Below, in pieces: positions 31,855 through 40,072 of a stretch of DNA of 42,657 nt (the stretch's first letter is position 1; each line of letters starts with the position of its first letter). The position numbers and the translations under genes were made by a program. Source of the stretch: a virus; IMG/VR virus record IMGVR_UViG_3300042934_000878, positions 1 to 42,657 of that record. One strand, given 5' to 3'. The notes under the pieces were generated by a model. The model saw only the letters and a list, made by a program, of their open reading frames with translations, made no database searches and was not told where the DNA came from.

Positions 31855-32670
31855 ATGGTCGCCAAGTTCAGCGTGCGGAAGTCCTCGTTCGGGGATCTCC
31901 GCGGCGTGGAGCAGTACGTCATGTCGGAGCGGATCGCTCTGCAGGTGCTGTCCACGATCATCGACTTCAACGCGTACCTGCGGTCGAAGGGTCGGCCGGG
32001 TTCCCTGTCGGTCAACGAGGGCATGCGCTCCCGGTGGCGGCAGTCGTACCTGTGGAACAACCGGGCCGCGCTCGGTGTCGTGGTTGCCGCACCGTTCACG
32101 TCGCGGCATGACGAGGTGCTGCACGGCAACGCAATCGACTTCGGCATCACGATGCCGGACGGGTCGAACCGTGCGCTGTACGCGGACGAGTTCACCCGGC
32201 TGCACCAGATCGTCGAGGGCCGCGGCGGCACGTGGACCGGCCGCTACTTCAACGAGCCGTGGCACCACGAGTTCGCGACCCGTACTGAAGCGGTTCCCCC
32301 GTACCCGGACGCTCGAGCTCGCCTCGCGGCGAAGCCGTCCGCAGCCCCCAAGCCGCCGGTGAAAGCGCCGGCACCCGTCAAGCCACCCACTCCGAAAGTC
32401 GAGGCAGACATGCTCTACGTCACGTCCAAGAAGACGCAGAAGAAGTACGCGATCGGTGAGCTGTCGTTCACCGCCGTGTCCTCGTCCCGCGCAATCACGT
32501 ACTCCAACGCGATCCCCGGCGACACCAGCCTGTTCCAGGAGCTGTCCTCGGCGCAGGTGTCCGGTCTGATCCAGGACTGCCGTGACCGTCGGGACTCGCT
32601 GGGCGTCGCGGTGTCGGCGAAGTTCGAGTCGGCTGTGAAGGCGGCTCTGGCCGAGGAGGACGCAGCGTGA
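31855..32670 (+). CDS. endolysin, M15 D,D-peptidase
   Basis: A 271-aa lysin. The catalytic domain (about 10-145) has VNEGMRS, the zinc motif LHGNAIDFG (His90, Asp95) and EPWHHEF (Glu134, His137), the M15/VanY pattern that cleaves peptidoglycan cross-links. A proline/alanine/lysine linker (about 158-184) joins a C-terminal domain (187-271) of unknown type, probably a wall-binding module. No signal peptide is present, so export by holin is expected. The ATG at 31855 follows GGAAGGGGG. The stop overlaps the next ATG. Confidence 0.92.
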   Translation: MVAKFSVRKSSFGDLRGVEQYVMSERIALQVLSTIIDFNAYLRSKGRPGSLSVNEGMRSRWRQSYLWNNRAALGVVVAAPFTSRHDEVLHGNAIDFGITMPDGSNRALYADEFTRLHQIVEGRGGTWTGRYFNEPWHHEFATRTEAVPPYPDARARLAAKPSAAPKPPVKAPAPVKPPTPKVEADMLYVTSKKTQKKYAIGELSFTAVSSSRAITYSNAIPGDTSLFQELSSAQVSGLIQDCRDRRDSLGVAVSAKFESAVKAALAEEDAA

Positions 32671-33077
32671 GCGGCGAGCACGAGGCCGTCGCGAAGATCG
32701 ACGTGCAGACCATCTGGTTCCAGTCGAAGCGTGTCCTCCGCACCGTCGTGCAGGTCGTCATCGGTGCTGCAGCGGTCCTCGCTGTCGTCGTCGTCGTGGC
32801 GCCGCAGGTACTCGCCGCCATCGCGGACGTCGTCCCGGGTCCGGTCCTGGCGTGGCTGACGGGTGCGGTGGCGACGCTTGCTGCGGTCTCGGCTGCGCTG
32901 ACGAAGATCATGGCGATCCCGAAGGTCAACGAGCTCCTGACGCTGATCGGCCTCGGTTCGGTGCCGAAGGCGGTGGCGGTTGAGACGGCGGCTGCGAAGT
33001 CGCAGGAGCTGCGTCCGGCGCAGTTCGAACCGTCGACCACCGACCTGCGTACCGAGCAGAGCGAGCCGAAGCCTTGA
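32667..33077 (+). CDS. holin-like protein, two membrane segments
   Basis: A 136-aa protein with two strong hydrophobic segments (about 27-52, VVQVVIGAAAVLAVVVVVAP, and 60-86, LAWLTGAVATLAAVSAALT) followed by a hydrophilic Glu/Pro-rich tail (to 136). It is directly coupled to the endolysin (ATGA), which makes it the best holin candidate. Exact type is not assigned. Confidence 0.78.
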   Translation: MSGEHEAVAKIDVQTIWFQSKRVLRTVVQVVIGAAAVLAVVVVVAPQVLAAIADVVPGPVLAWLTGAVATLAAVSAALTKIMAIPKVNELLTLIGLGSVPKAVAVETAAAKSQELRPAQFEPSTTDLRTEQSEPKP

Positions 33078-33583
33078 CCGCTCGAGGGCGACGCCTCCGG
33101 GCAGCGTTCGGGCGACAGTGGGGCGAGGACGTGCGGTACGAACCGCACCCCTCGCTCTACGTCACCCTGAGCGTGAAGTACGCGTTCCTGGCCCTCTACG
33201 GCATCCTCACCGCCGTGTTCGGCATCACGACCGTCGAGGTGACGTTGGGTCGAGCATGGTCGGTCGGCATCCCGGCGATCATCATCCTCGCGTCCGTGAC
33301 TTCGATGATCGGCGTGCACGTGTCGAAGCGGTACCGGGAACGTCTCCCGTCCCGGCACCCCCTGCCGGAGCGGGTGCTGCTCGTCGAGATCATCGCCGAG
33401 TACGTCCTGATCCTGTCGCTGTTCGCGTACGCCGTCTCGATCATCGTCCGCACCCACAGCGACGGCGACTGGGAACGTCTCGCGTACGCGATCCTGCCCA
33501 TGGCGGTCTCCGTCGTCCCCTTCTACCGCGCGCTGCACCTGTCGGAGCGCGAGGAGGTACCTGAGCCGGAGGCCCACAAGTGA
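33074..33583 (+). CDS. membrane protein of lysis module, three to four helices
   Basis: A 169-aa protein with hydrophobic helices at about 30-50 (YAFLALYGILTAVFGITTV), 62-82 (VGIPAIIILASVTSMIGVHV), 104-124 (EIIAEYVLILSLFAYAVSII) and 136-152. The start is a TTG overlapping the previous stop (33074-33077), chosen because the frame is coupled and no ATG or GTG gives a full first helix. Function unknown; similar proteins sit beside holins in actinophages. It overlaps the next gene by 4 bp. Confidence 0.68.
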   Translation: MTARGRRLRAAFGRQWGEDVRYEPHPSLYVTLSVKYAFLALYGILTAVFGITTVEVTLGRAWSVGIPAIIILASVTSMIGVHVSKRYRERLPSRHPLPERVLLVEIIAEYVLILSLFAYAVSIIVRTHSDGDWERLAYAILPMAVSVVPFYRALHLSEREEVPEPEAHK

Positions 33584-33969
33584 GCGACTCTGTCCTCATC
33601 GCCCTCATCACCGCTGGCGGCGGTTCGATCGGGGCGATCCTGCTGTTCATCCAGCGGCGGCTGCCCCCGCGTCCCGCTTCGGCTCGGGACGTCGCGATCA
33701 CTGAGGTGTGGGAAGAGCTCCGGGTGCGGGGTGAGGAGCAGCGCATTATGCGAGCCGAACTCGACGAGGTCATCAGCGAGCGTGACGCGGAACACCTGAT
33801 GGTGACGATCCTCACCGACTCGAACGACGCGCTGACGGCTGCTGTGGAGCGGACGAAGCCGCCGATCGTGTTCACGGCTGCGGAGCAGCAGAAGATCGAC
33901 CGTGCGAGCGCGGCTCGGCAGGCCCGCGATGACAGCAAATGGCCGACGCTCGGGTCCCGTCCGGCCTGA
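33580..33969 (+). CDS. small membrane-anchored coiled-coil protein
   Basis: A 129-aa protein with an N-terminal membrane helix (about 4-26, VLIALITAGGGSIGAILLFI) and a long charged helical part (40-125, LRVRGEEQRIMRAELDEVI). GTG start overlaps the previous stop. The build recalls holin/antiholin or spanin-like anchors, but a specific role cannot be assigned. It closes the lysis module. Confidence 0.7.
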   Translation: MSDSVLIALITAGGGSIGAILLFIQRRLPPRPASARDVAITEVWEELRVRGEEQRIMRAELDEVISERDAEHLMVTILTDSNDALTAAVERTKPPIVFTAAEQQKIDRASAARQARDDSKWPTLGSRPA

Positions 33970-34041
33970 CCCCAGTTCTTGACGCTGCCGTTCGGGGCGG
34001 TGAAGTAGGCCGCAGGGCCGTGACATCAGAGAGAGGCCAGC

Positions 34042-36174
34042 ATGGCAACGCAGTACGCAACGATCGTGGTGCGGCGCGGGAACGCGGAGTCCTGGGCGGA
34101 CAGTACGAGGCCGCTCGAGCCGGGTGAGTGGGGGTATGACGACACGTCGCGGGTGACGAAGATCGGTGACGGGTTCAGCCTGTGGTCGGAGCTTCCGATC
34201 CACCTGACCGCGACCGCTGACGGCAACCTGCCATCCGACGTGCGCGCACGTCTGGCCGAGAACCTGGCCGACCCGGAGACCCCGGAAGGTGCTGTTGTCT
34301 CCTCGACCGTTGGCAAGCAGGGACCGCCCGGAGAACCCGGCAACAACATCCCGACGGACACCGCTGTCGCCGGCTACCTCGGCGACCCCGCATCCCAGTC
34401 CGGCGCTCTCGCCGCGTCCAGGTTCGCTTCGCAGCTGACCGCTACGTCGGCGACCTCGGTCGCGCAGATCAACTCGTGGCTGGCCGCAGGTTCCGCTCTC
34501 GGGGCGAAGCGCCTCGTTGGAGCAGTGACCATCACGTCCGCGCCGATCGTCATCCCGTCGGGCACCTACCTCGATGCGACCGGTGCGACGATCACTTCCA
34601 CGTTCGTCGGCAACATGCTGCAGAACGCGAACGCGAAGTCCACGACGAGCCGCGACAAGGACATCACCATCGTCGGTGGGACGTGGCAGCGCAACGCAGG
34701 TGGACCTGCAGCGACCGCTGAGGACGGCTCGGCGAACGGTGCGCACTCTTTGTTCCTCCGCCACATCGACCGTCTCCGCATCCGGGGACTGTCCGTCGGG
34801 TCAACGGGAGGGAAGTACATGATCGCCCTCGGCGACGTGACCAACTTCCACGTGTCCGAGATCGCCGGTACGACTCTCGCGTCGGACACAGTGCACATCA
34901 CCGGTCCCGCCAAGAACGGCCTCGTGGAGCTCGTCGAAGTCTCGAGCGGCGGAGACGACGTCGTCGCTACGACGACGACCGACTATGCGGCGTACTCGGA
35001 CACGCACGGCGACATCACCGATGTCACGATCCGCGGCATCAAGGGCGGCAACACGACCCGCATCGTCCTCATCGCTGGCGCTTCGTACGCGACCGGTCAG
35101 GGCGACGGGCACGTGCTGGACCGCATCGTCGTGGACACGGTCACACAGACCGGCACGGGGGCTGTGGTGTGGACCGGGGCCGGTGGCAGCACCGATGTGC
35201 TCGGCTCCATCGAGATCGCGCACGTGTACGGAGGTCCCATTCAGCTGCGGCACCCCAACCACCGAGTCGTCGTCGTCCGCGACGCTCCTCGAGGAGTGAT
35301 CCCCGCAACGCAGGACACGAACACGGTCGTCAACATCGGCCGGTTGATCCTCCGAGACACCACCGTCGCGTCGGGAAACTTCCTGCTGCTCAACAACGCG
35401 GGCATCGTCATCGACCACCTCGAGATCGACAACGTCACGAGTACGGCGGACAGCCTCATCAACCACGTGCTCGGCGTGGTGAAGAAGGCTGTCCTCTCGA
35501 GCGTGCGGTACGCGGGCACGAACAACATGCTCGCCATCGCTGGAACTCTGACGGCTCTCGTCTTCAACGGTGTGACTGCTGTCATGAACGTCAGCACGAC
35601 GCACGTGATCCGCGTGAATGCTGGCGGGGTGATCGGATCGGCGACGTTCAACGACGTCGACGTGACGGGTGTGGACACGAACACGGCGACGCTCGTGAAC
35701 CAGGTGTCTTCCGCGACGGTAGGCGCTGTCGTCGTGAACCGTGGAACGTTCACAACGTTCGCTCGGTTCCTGGAGAAGGCGAGCGGTGCGACAGGTGCCG
35801 TACTGCTGCGGCTCACGGACGTGACGGTGGCCGGCGCGAACCGGCTGGCTCAGGTCGGAGGCGGCACGGTCGACTTCGCGTACTCGAACATCCGCCTGTC
35901 CGGTGTCGCCAACCAGCCGGTCCGCCTCTACGGTGGCGCGACGGGGAAGATCAGCGGCAACGGCTGGGCTGGCTACACCGGCGGCGCTCTCGTCACCGAC
36001 GTGGCGGCTGCTGTCCAGTGCACGGCGCTCGACTTCCCGGTGGACCTGTCGCTGCTGTCGAAGGCGAACGGGGACCGTGCGACGAACACGAACAACGCGC
36101 TCGCGTGCGGTCTCGGCCCTGCGGTGAGCAACGGCACGAACTGGAAGAACCTGTACACCGGCACGACGTACTGA
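34042..36174 (+). CDS. tailspike/tail fibre with beta-helix
   Basis: A 710-aa protein. The start (about 1-55; VVRRGNAESWADSTRPLEPG, then IGDGFSLWSEL) resembles the N-terminal repeat of phage tail-fibre and tropism proteins. A short collagen-like stretch GKQGPPGEPG (91-100) follows. From about 150 to 650 the sequence is a run of short strands with Asn/Thr/Val turns, the signature of a right-handed parallel beta-helix, as in pectate-lyase-like depolymerases. It likely binds or degrades a surface glycan. Catalytic residues cannot be assigned. It is the last late gene. Confidence 0.85.
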   Translation: MATQYATIVVRRGNAESWADSTRPLEPGEWGYDDTSRVTKIGDGFSLWSELPIHLTATADGNLPSDVRARLAENLADPETPEGAVVSSTVGKQGPPGEPGNNIPTDTAVAGYLGDPASQSGALAASRFASQLTATSATSVAQINSWLAAGSALGAKRLVGAVTITSAPIVIPSGTYLDATGATITSTFVGNMLQNANAKSTTSRDKDITIVGGTWQRNAGGPAATAEDGSANGAHSLFLRHIDRLRIRGLSVGSTGGKYMIALGDVTNFHVSEIAGTTLASDTVHITGPAKNGLVELVEVSSGGDDVVATTTTDYAAYSDTHGDITDVTIRGIKGGNTTRIVLIAGASYATGQGDGHVLDRIVVDTVTQTGTGAVVWTGAGGSTDVLGSIEIAHVYGGPIQLRHPNHRVVVVRDAPRGVIPATQDTNTVVNIGRLILRDTTVASGNFLLLNNAGIVIDHLEIDNVTSTADSLINHVLGVVKKAVLSSVRYAGTNNMLAIAGTLTALVFNGVTAVMNVSTTHVIRVNAGGVIGSATFNDVDVTGVDTNTATLVNQVSSATVGAVVVNRGTFTTFARFLEKASGATGAVLLRLTDVTVAGANRLAQVGGGTVDFAYSNIRLSGVANQPVRLYGGATGKISGNGWAGYTGGALVTDVAAAVQCTALDFPVDLSLLSKANGDRATNTNNALACGLGPAVSNGTNWKNLYTGTTY

Positions 36175-36182
36175 TCACGACC

Positions 36183-36224
36183 AGACCCCCTCGGGTTCCT
36201 TCGGGAGCTCGAGGGGGTCTTTCA
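36183..36224 (+). terminator. strong terminator at end of late operon
   Basis: AGACCCCCTCG (36183-36193) pairs perfectly with CGAGGGGGTCT (36210-36220), followed by TTTC. It lies 8 bp after the tailspike stop. It marks the boundary between the rightward late operon and the leftward accessory block, and probably works from both sides. Confidence 0.88.
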
Positions 36225-36249
36225 TCGTGGGTGTCAGGAGAGGACAGAC

Positions 36250-36903
36250 CTAGCGGGACCGTGCGGGGCCTTGGGGAAGAAGCGCGTACGGGTCGCGCTC
36301 GCGCACAAGAGGTCCGAAGGTCTCATCATCGAGGTCTTGCTGGTACTTGATGCGAACTGCAGCCGCTAGGTCGGATTTGAGCTCAATAAGCGCATCCATC
36401 ATCGGGAGGCGCCGATTCCAGCCGCGAAGAAGTGCGATTGCGGTATCGTCTACCGAGCTCAAGTAGCGATCGAATTGGACGTCATCCGCCGTCAACTCCA
36501 AGCGCAGCTCAGCAATGTTGTCCCTAAGTGGCGATATCAACTTAAACGCTTCTTGACTATTCTTTGCACCTGCGTATTGCGCTGACGCTGCCAGCAAGCG
36601 CGCGGCGACTTCCCGTTGCCGGGAGAGCCTCGCTACTTTTTCTTGGCTTGCAATTTGCCGCTCCACCGCTTCAAGCGTGGTTTTTCGGGCCTCCGCGCTT
36701 GCCCGGTCCGCATCGGCCCGCGCTCTCTCGTTCGAGATCCTGAGGATGAGCAACGGGACGAGCACTGCTGCGGCCAGACTAAGCGTCGGGAACACATAGG
36801 TGGCGATCGCGTGTTCAAGCGCGCTTTGCTCGAGCTTCTCCAAGGCGTCGGCAATGCGCGACAGTACGCTCTCGAAGGCGGAAGGTGAACCACTGGGCAA
36901 CAC
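36250..36903 (-). CDS. membrane-anchored coiled-coil protein, accessory
   Basis: A 217-aa protein from a GTG at 36903. A helical start (10-32) and one membrane helix (about 33-56, IATYVFPTLSLAAAVLVPLL) precede a basic/acidic coiled coil (58-105) and a helical C-terminal domain (110-217) with MDALIELKSDLAAAVRIKYQ. No family is recognised. Base composition is visibly lower in GC than the neighbouring structural genes, suggesting recent acquisition. Its position just beyond the late terminator, reverse strand, is a classic place for lysogenic cargo, possibly superinfection exclusion. Confidence 0.75.
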   Translation of the reverse strand: MLPSGSPSAFESVLSRIADALEKLEQSALEHAIATYVFPTLSLAAAVLVPLLILRISNERARADADRASAEARKTTLEAVERQIASQEKVARLSRQREVAARLLAASAQYAGAKNSQEAFKLISPLRDNIAELRLELTADDVQFDRYLSSVDDTAIALLRGWNRRLPMMDALIELKSDLAAAVRIKYQQDLDDETFGPLVRERDPYALLPQGPARSR

Positions 36904-36956
36904 CTTCGAGATCGTAGCCGAACTATTTCACCGGTCGCGCCAGAGGCGGTCAAGCC

Positions 36957-37229
36957 TCAACCCCTCCTAGGCGGCTGAACCCTCGGATGTATCGCATCTC
37001 TCCACACCCAAGCGCACTCGGCCGCCTGGCCAAAGCCCCACTCAACGAGCACCGCGCGCTCCGTGTAGGCGATGACGCGAGCCTCAACCTCGAGGATGCG
37101 GTCGGAGAACTGCAGCCACGCGAGTACGGGGTCGGGCGGCGTGACGTCGTAGTCAGGACCGCCTCGTGCTGCTTCGGGGAGCGAGAACGCAGGGCCAAGC
37201 GCCCATCGATCGCGGCGTCGTCGTGCCAT
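36957..37229 (-). CDS. hypothetical protein (90 aa)
   Basis: A 90-aa protein from an ATG at 37229 that overlaps the stop of the upstream gene (ATGA), MARRRRDRWALGPAFSLPE onward, with ILEVEARVIAYTERAVLVEW and AAECAWVWRDAIHPR. These strands suggest a small beta protein similar to the product upstream. A longer frame to 37307 exists but would overlap more. No family is recognised. Confidence 0.6.
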   Translation of the reverse strand: MARRRRDRWALGPAFSLPEAARGGPDYDVTPPDPVLAWLQFSDRILEVEARVIAYTERAVLVEWGFGQAAECAWVWRDAIHPRVQPPRRG

Positions 37230-37546
37230 CAGTCTCGACGCGGCGCCAGCGAGCGCCGGCTCACGCTCGAGCGCGGCACCCAGGCGCGCTGCAGTCGCCC
37301 CTGCCAAGCGATCTCCGCGTAGACGGCAATGTCGGACTTAGCTACGGCGAAGGCCTTGACTCGCTGGAGCTCTCCGATCCGGTCGAAGATCAGTCGATCG
37401 ATCCAGACCGGTGCGGGCGCGTCGAGCGCTGTGGGGTCACCGATTCGGTCGAGCGGCAACGATGCGGCCGCGTAGACGGGAACGTCCTGATGCTCGGGTG
37501 GTGCCCACTTGTGCTCGACCATACGAATGATGATGAGCATCGCCAC
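37229..37546 (-). CDS. hypothetical protein (105 aa)
   Basis: A 105-aa protein, MAMLIIIRMVEHKWAPPEHQ onward (an internal ATG at 37522, MVEHKWAPPE, is an equally good start). It contains WIDRLIFDRIGELQRVKAFA and IAVYAEIAWQGRLQRAWV. The pair with the downstream 90-aa gene is translationally coupled. Function unknown. Confidence 0.58.
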   Translation of the reverse strand: MAMLIIIRMVEHKWAPPEHQDVPVYAAASLPLDRIGDPTALDAPAPVWIDRLIFDRIGELQRVKAFAVAKSDIAVYAEIAWQGRLQRAWVPRSSVSRRSLAPRRD

Positions 37547-37582
37547 CGACAGAAGCAGGAGGCAGTGGCAGTGGCAGGGCAG

Positions 37583-37810
37583 TCAGAGCGTCAGCGCGAG
37601 CAGCCCAGCGAATGTCGTCAAGATCAATCCGACGCCGAGACCCAGCGCGCCGCGATGTTGCCCCCACCAGCTGTCCGCGTAGTTCAGGGTGTACTCGCCC
37701 GCGTCCTTCTGCTCGGGCGTCATGGTCACGACGGGGCGGGTAGACCACCAGGTTCCGAAGCCGGACGCGACGAGGGATGAGATGAGCAGTGCGGCGATGG
37801 CGATCTTCAC
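37583..37810 (-). CDS. small membrane protein (75 aa)
   Basis: A 75-aa protein from a GTG at 37810. It has two hydrophobic segments (about 1-21, VKIAIAALLISSLVASGFG, and 54-74, ALGLGVGLILTTFAGLLAL) separated by an outside loop with TRPVVTMTPEQKDAGEYTL. An upstream frame to 37972 overlaps the neighbouring gene and looks non-coding. Function unknown; may be an exclusion protein. Confidence 0.62.
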   Translation of the reverse strand: MKIAIAALLISSLVASGFGTWWSTRPVVTMTPEQKDAGEYTLNYADSWWGQHRGALGLGVGLILTTFAGLLALTL

Positions 37811-37844
37811 CGACGAAGCATGCCACGAGCGCTCGATGGAGCGT

Positions 37845-38150
37845 CTACTCGCGGACCTCCCGCAAGTTCTGCGACTGCCAGCCGTCAGGGATTGACGTGA
37901 GGTAGGCGTGCAGTGCAGCCGAGTAGTTCGCATCGGTCGCCTCGTGCGGCTTCGTCGCGGTCGACCGTGCACGAGCCTTGATTGTGGTCTCGCCCGTCGC
38001 CTTGCTCGTGACCGTGTTCGCCTGCTGCAGCTCGAATCCGTCGAGGTTCAGTGCAGCGATCGCCGCCTGCCGCGCCTCGCTGATGTTGTCGCCGCTGCCT
38101 TCGGACTCCTGCGTTTCGGTCGATCGAAGGGTGCCCACTACTTTCGTCAC
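37845..38150 (-). CDS. hypothetical protein (101 aa)
   Basis: A 101-aa soluble protein from a GTG at 38150: an early ARQAAIAALNLDGFELQQA, a strand pair TVTSKATGETTIKARARSTA, then YSAALHAYLTSIPDGWQSQN. Reads like a small alpha/beta domain. No family is recognised. Part of the accessory leftward block. Confidence 0.62.
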   Translation of the reverse strand: MTKVVGTLRSTETQESEGSGDNISEARQAAIAALNLDGFELQQANTVTSKATGETTIKARARSTATKPHEATDANYSAALHAYLTSIPDGWQSQNLREVRE

Positions 38151-38164
38151 CCATCCAGTATCGG

Positions 38165-38776
38165 CTACTTGCCCGGCGAGGCCTCGACCTCATCGAAGCC
38201 GCCGGCCGGCATCACGGTGACTCGCCACGCGGAGGTGACGGGCTGGTCGAAGGCGACCAGTGCGGTGCCCTTGGCGCCGGCCGCGAGGTCGAACATGGCG
38301 TACTTGTTGTTGGCGTCGATGAGGGCGTTGTACTTGTCGACGTCGTCTCCTGCTGCGTCCTCCCACGAGGAGAACTTGTCGGCAAGGTCGACGCTGTCGA
38401 TCTGCTGCCCGTCCTTCGTGACGACGGTGATGCCGTACATGTTGATCGACTCGGTCCCCGCCGTGTTGTCGATCTCCACCGGGACCAAGGTGACAGGCTC
38501 ACCGTCGACGGTGGCGCGAGCTGCCTCGACAGCAGCGGCGTCCGCGTTGGTCGGGTCGCCGCTGAGCTTGAACGTGCCGGTTGCTCCCTGGTAGTCGAAC
38601 GTCCAGGTGTCGTCGATGTGCTCGACGGGGGTCGGCGCCGTGGTCTTCGTCTCCGAGGCTGGGCTCCGCGGTGCTTCGCCCTGATCGCTCTGCGCTCCCC
38701 CGCTGCATGACGCGAGCAGGATTCCGATGGCCGCTGCAGCTGCGAAGGCTGACGCGACTCTGGTGTGACGGTTCAT
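38165..38776 (-). CDS. lipoprotein coupled to second integrase
   Basis: A 203-aa exported lipoprotein. The signal peptide has basic residues (RHTR), an Ala-rich core and the lipobox LASC with Cys24. A Ser/Thr/Gln-rich spacer (25-50) and a beta-rich domain (about 57-203; WTFDYQGATGTFKLSGDP, then VTLVPVEIDNTAGTESINM and the closing SAWRVTVMPAGG) follow. The domain resembles DUF4352-like, telokin-like extracellular modules. It would sit on the cell surface. Prophage lipoproteins often block superinfecting phages. The ATG overlaps the integrase stop (38773-38776), so the two are made together. Confidence 0.82.
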   Translation of the reverse strand: MNRHTRVASAFAAAAAIGILLASCSGGAQSDQGEAPRSPASETKTTAPTPVEHIDDTWTFDYQGATGTFKLSGDPTNADAAAVEAARATVDGEPVTLVPVEIDNTAGTESINMYGITVVTKDGQQIDSVDLADKFSSWEDAAGDDVDKYNALIDANNKYAMFDLAAGAKGTALVAFDQPVTSAWRVTVMPAGGFDEVEASPGK

Positions 38777-39951
38777 GGTGTTCCCCCTGATGATGATGGA
38801 TCGGTCGATGTGACGAGTCGCGCCATGGCTGCGAGGGCCGCACGTTGGGCGCCGCGGTCTCCTCGTGAGCGGTACGCCCTCGACATCGTGACGGTGGAGT
38901 GCCCGACGATGTCGCCGATGACGGCCTCGGAGACGTCGGCTGCATAGAGCAGGTCGACAGCTGCGTGTCGTGCGTCGTGAAGGCGAGCGTCCCGAACGCG
39001 CGCTCTCTTCAGCACGTCGTGCCAGGCACGGTTGTCGTCACGCGGGTCGATCGGAGACCCCTCGAGGGCAAGGGTGCCGCCCTGCCGAGTGTGCTTCGGG
39101 TCTGACGTCCACAGCAGACCGTGCGGATTCGGTTCCTCCCCCGCGATCCGCACACGCCGTTCGATGATCGACCGCAGCGGATCCACCAACGGCACCACAC
39201 GCCAACCTGCAGCGGACTTCGGCCGCGACAGCCACAGCCCTCCCTTCAGGTGTCGGAACTCCTGATCCTCGGGAGCGTCCAGGTGCCGTTCAGGGCACTT
39301 CGCCCCTTGCCGCGCGCCGCAGCGGGGCCTGTCAGACGAGTGCTTCGTGCATCCGTGCGACCAGGAGAACCGCTTCAACTGCCACGACAGGTCGAGCTCG
39401 TCAGTGACACGTTCGAGCTCGAGACCAAGGAGTTCCCCCTGTCTCGCACCCGTAAGCAGCGCGGCGGCGATGCGGGATCCGAGCCGGTCATGCTGCACCG
39501 TCTCGAGGATCCGTGCTCCGTCATCCGCGGTGAGGGCAACCAGCTGCGCCAGCTTCTTCTTCGGTGCGCCGACCAGAGTCGCGACGTTGCGCGGGATGTG
39601 CTCGTATCGGACCGCGTCTCGCAGTGCGAGAGACAGCACCCGATACGCCTGCTGTGCACTGGCCCCGCCAAGCCCACGGTCACGGATGAACTTCTCGACC
39701 AGCCCGACGTGTGTCGGAGTGAGCGCGCGGACCCCGACGGTTCCGATCGCCGGCACGATGTACTGCTCGATCGAGGTCCGGTACGACGCGATGGTCTTCG
39801 GGGCGATCTTCTTCGAGTGGATGTGCGCGAACCAGTGGCGTAGCCACGTCTCCAGCGGCTCGCCGTCGTCTACTCCGACGTCGGCAAGCGCGGCAGCCAA
39901 CTCAGCGCGGTTCTCGGCGCTGAGTCCGCTCACGAGCGTCTGCCAGGTCAT
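38773..39951 (-). CDS. second tyrosine recombinase/integrase (Int2)
   Basis: A 392-aa tyrosine recombinase with an intact active site: Arg170 in LTGARQGEL, Lys245 in SRPKSAAGW, His325/Arg328 in LHDARHAAVD, His351 in IVGHSTVTM and Tyr360 in SRAYRS. The N-terminal SAM-like core-binding domain lies at about 30-130. A cysteine-rich insert (about 197-222, SHGCTKH, RCG, KCPERH) may bind zinc. Start taken at ATG 39951; a TTG at 39987 would add 12 residues. It differs clearly from Int1 and is coupled to the lipoprotein gene. Confidence 0.93.
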   Translation of the reverse strand: MTWQTLVSGLSAENRAELAAALADVGVDDGEPLETWLRHWFAHIHSKKIAPKTIASYRTSIEQYIVPAIGTVGVRALTPTHVGLVEKFIRDRGLGGASAQQAYRVLSLALRDAVRYEHIPRNVATLVGAPKKKLAQLVALTADDGARILETVQHDRLGSRIAAALLTGARQGELLGLELERVTDELDLSWQLKRFSWSHGCTKHSSDRPRCGARQGAKCPERHLDAPEDQEFRHLKGGLWLSRPKSAAGWRVVPLVDPLRSIIERRVRIAGEEPNPHGLLWTSDPKHTRQGGTLALEGSPIDPRDDNRAWHDVLKRARVRDARLHDARHAAVDLLYAADVSEAVIGDIVGHSTVTMSRAYRSRGDRGAQRAALAAMARLVTSTDPSSSGGTP

Positions 39952-40072
39952 GCCCTGAGCGTCGTGCCCGGACAACCTCGAAGTCAAACGTCACTAGTGC
40001 TACTTCCGCGCAGGTACGCCGATCGAAGCCGGTAACGGTTGCGTAACTCTCGGCTTGACGCGCTGCGCGGGT

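Noticed and set aside
37166-37780. Plus-strand 204-aa frame in the accessory block
   Set aside because: Covers three coupled minus-strand genes in antisense; Arg/Gln/Glu-rich shadow product.
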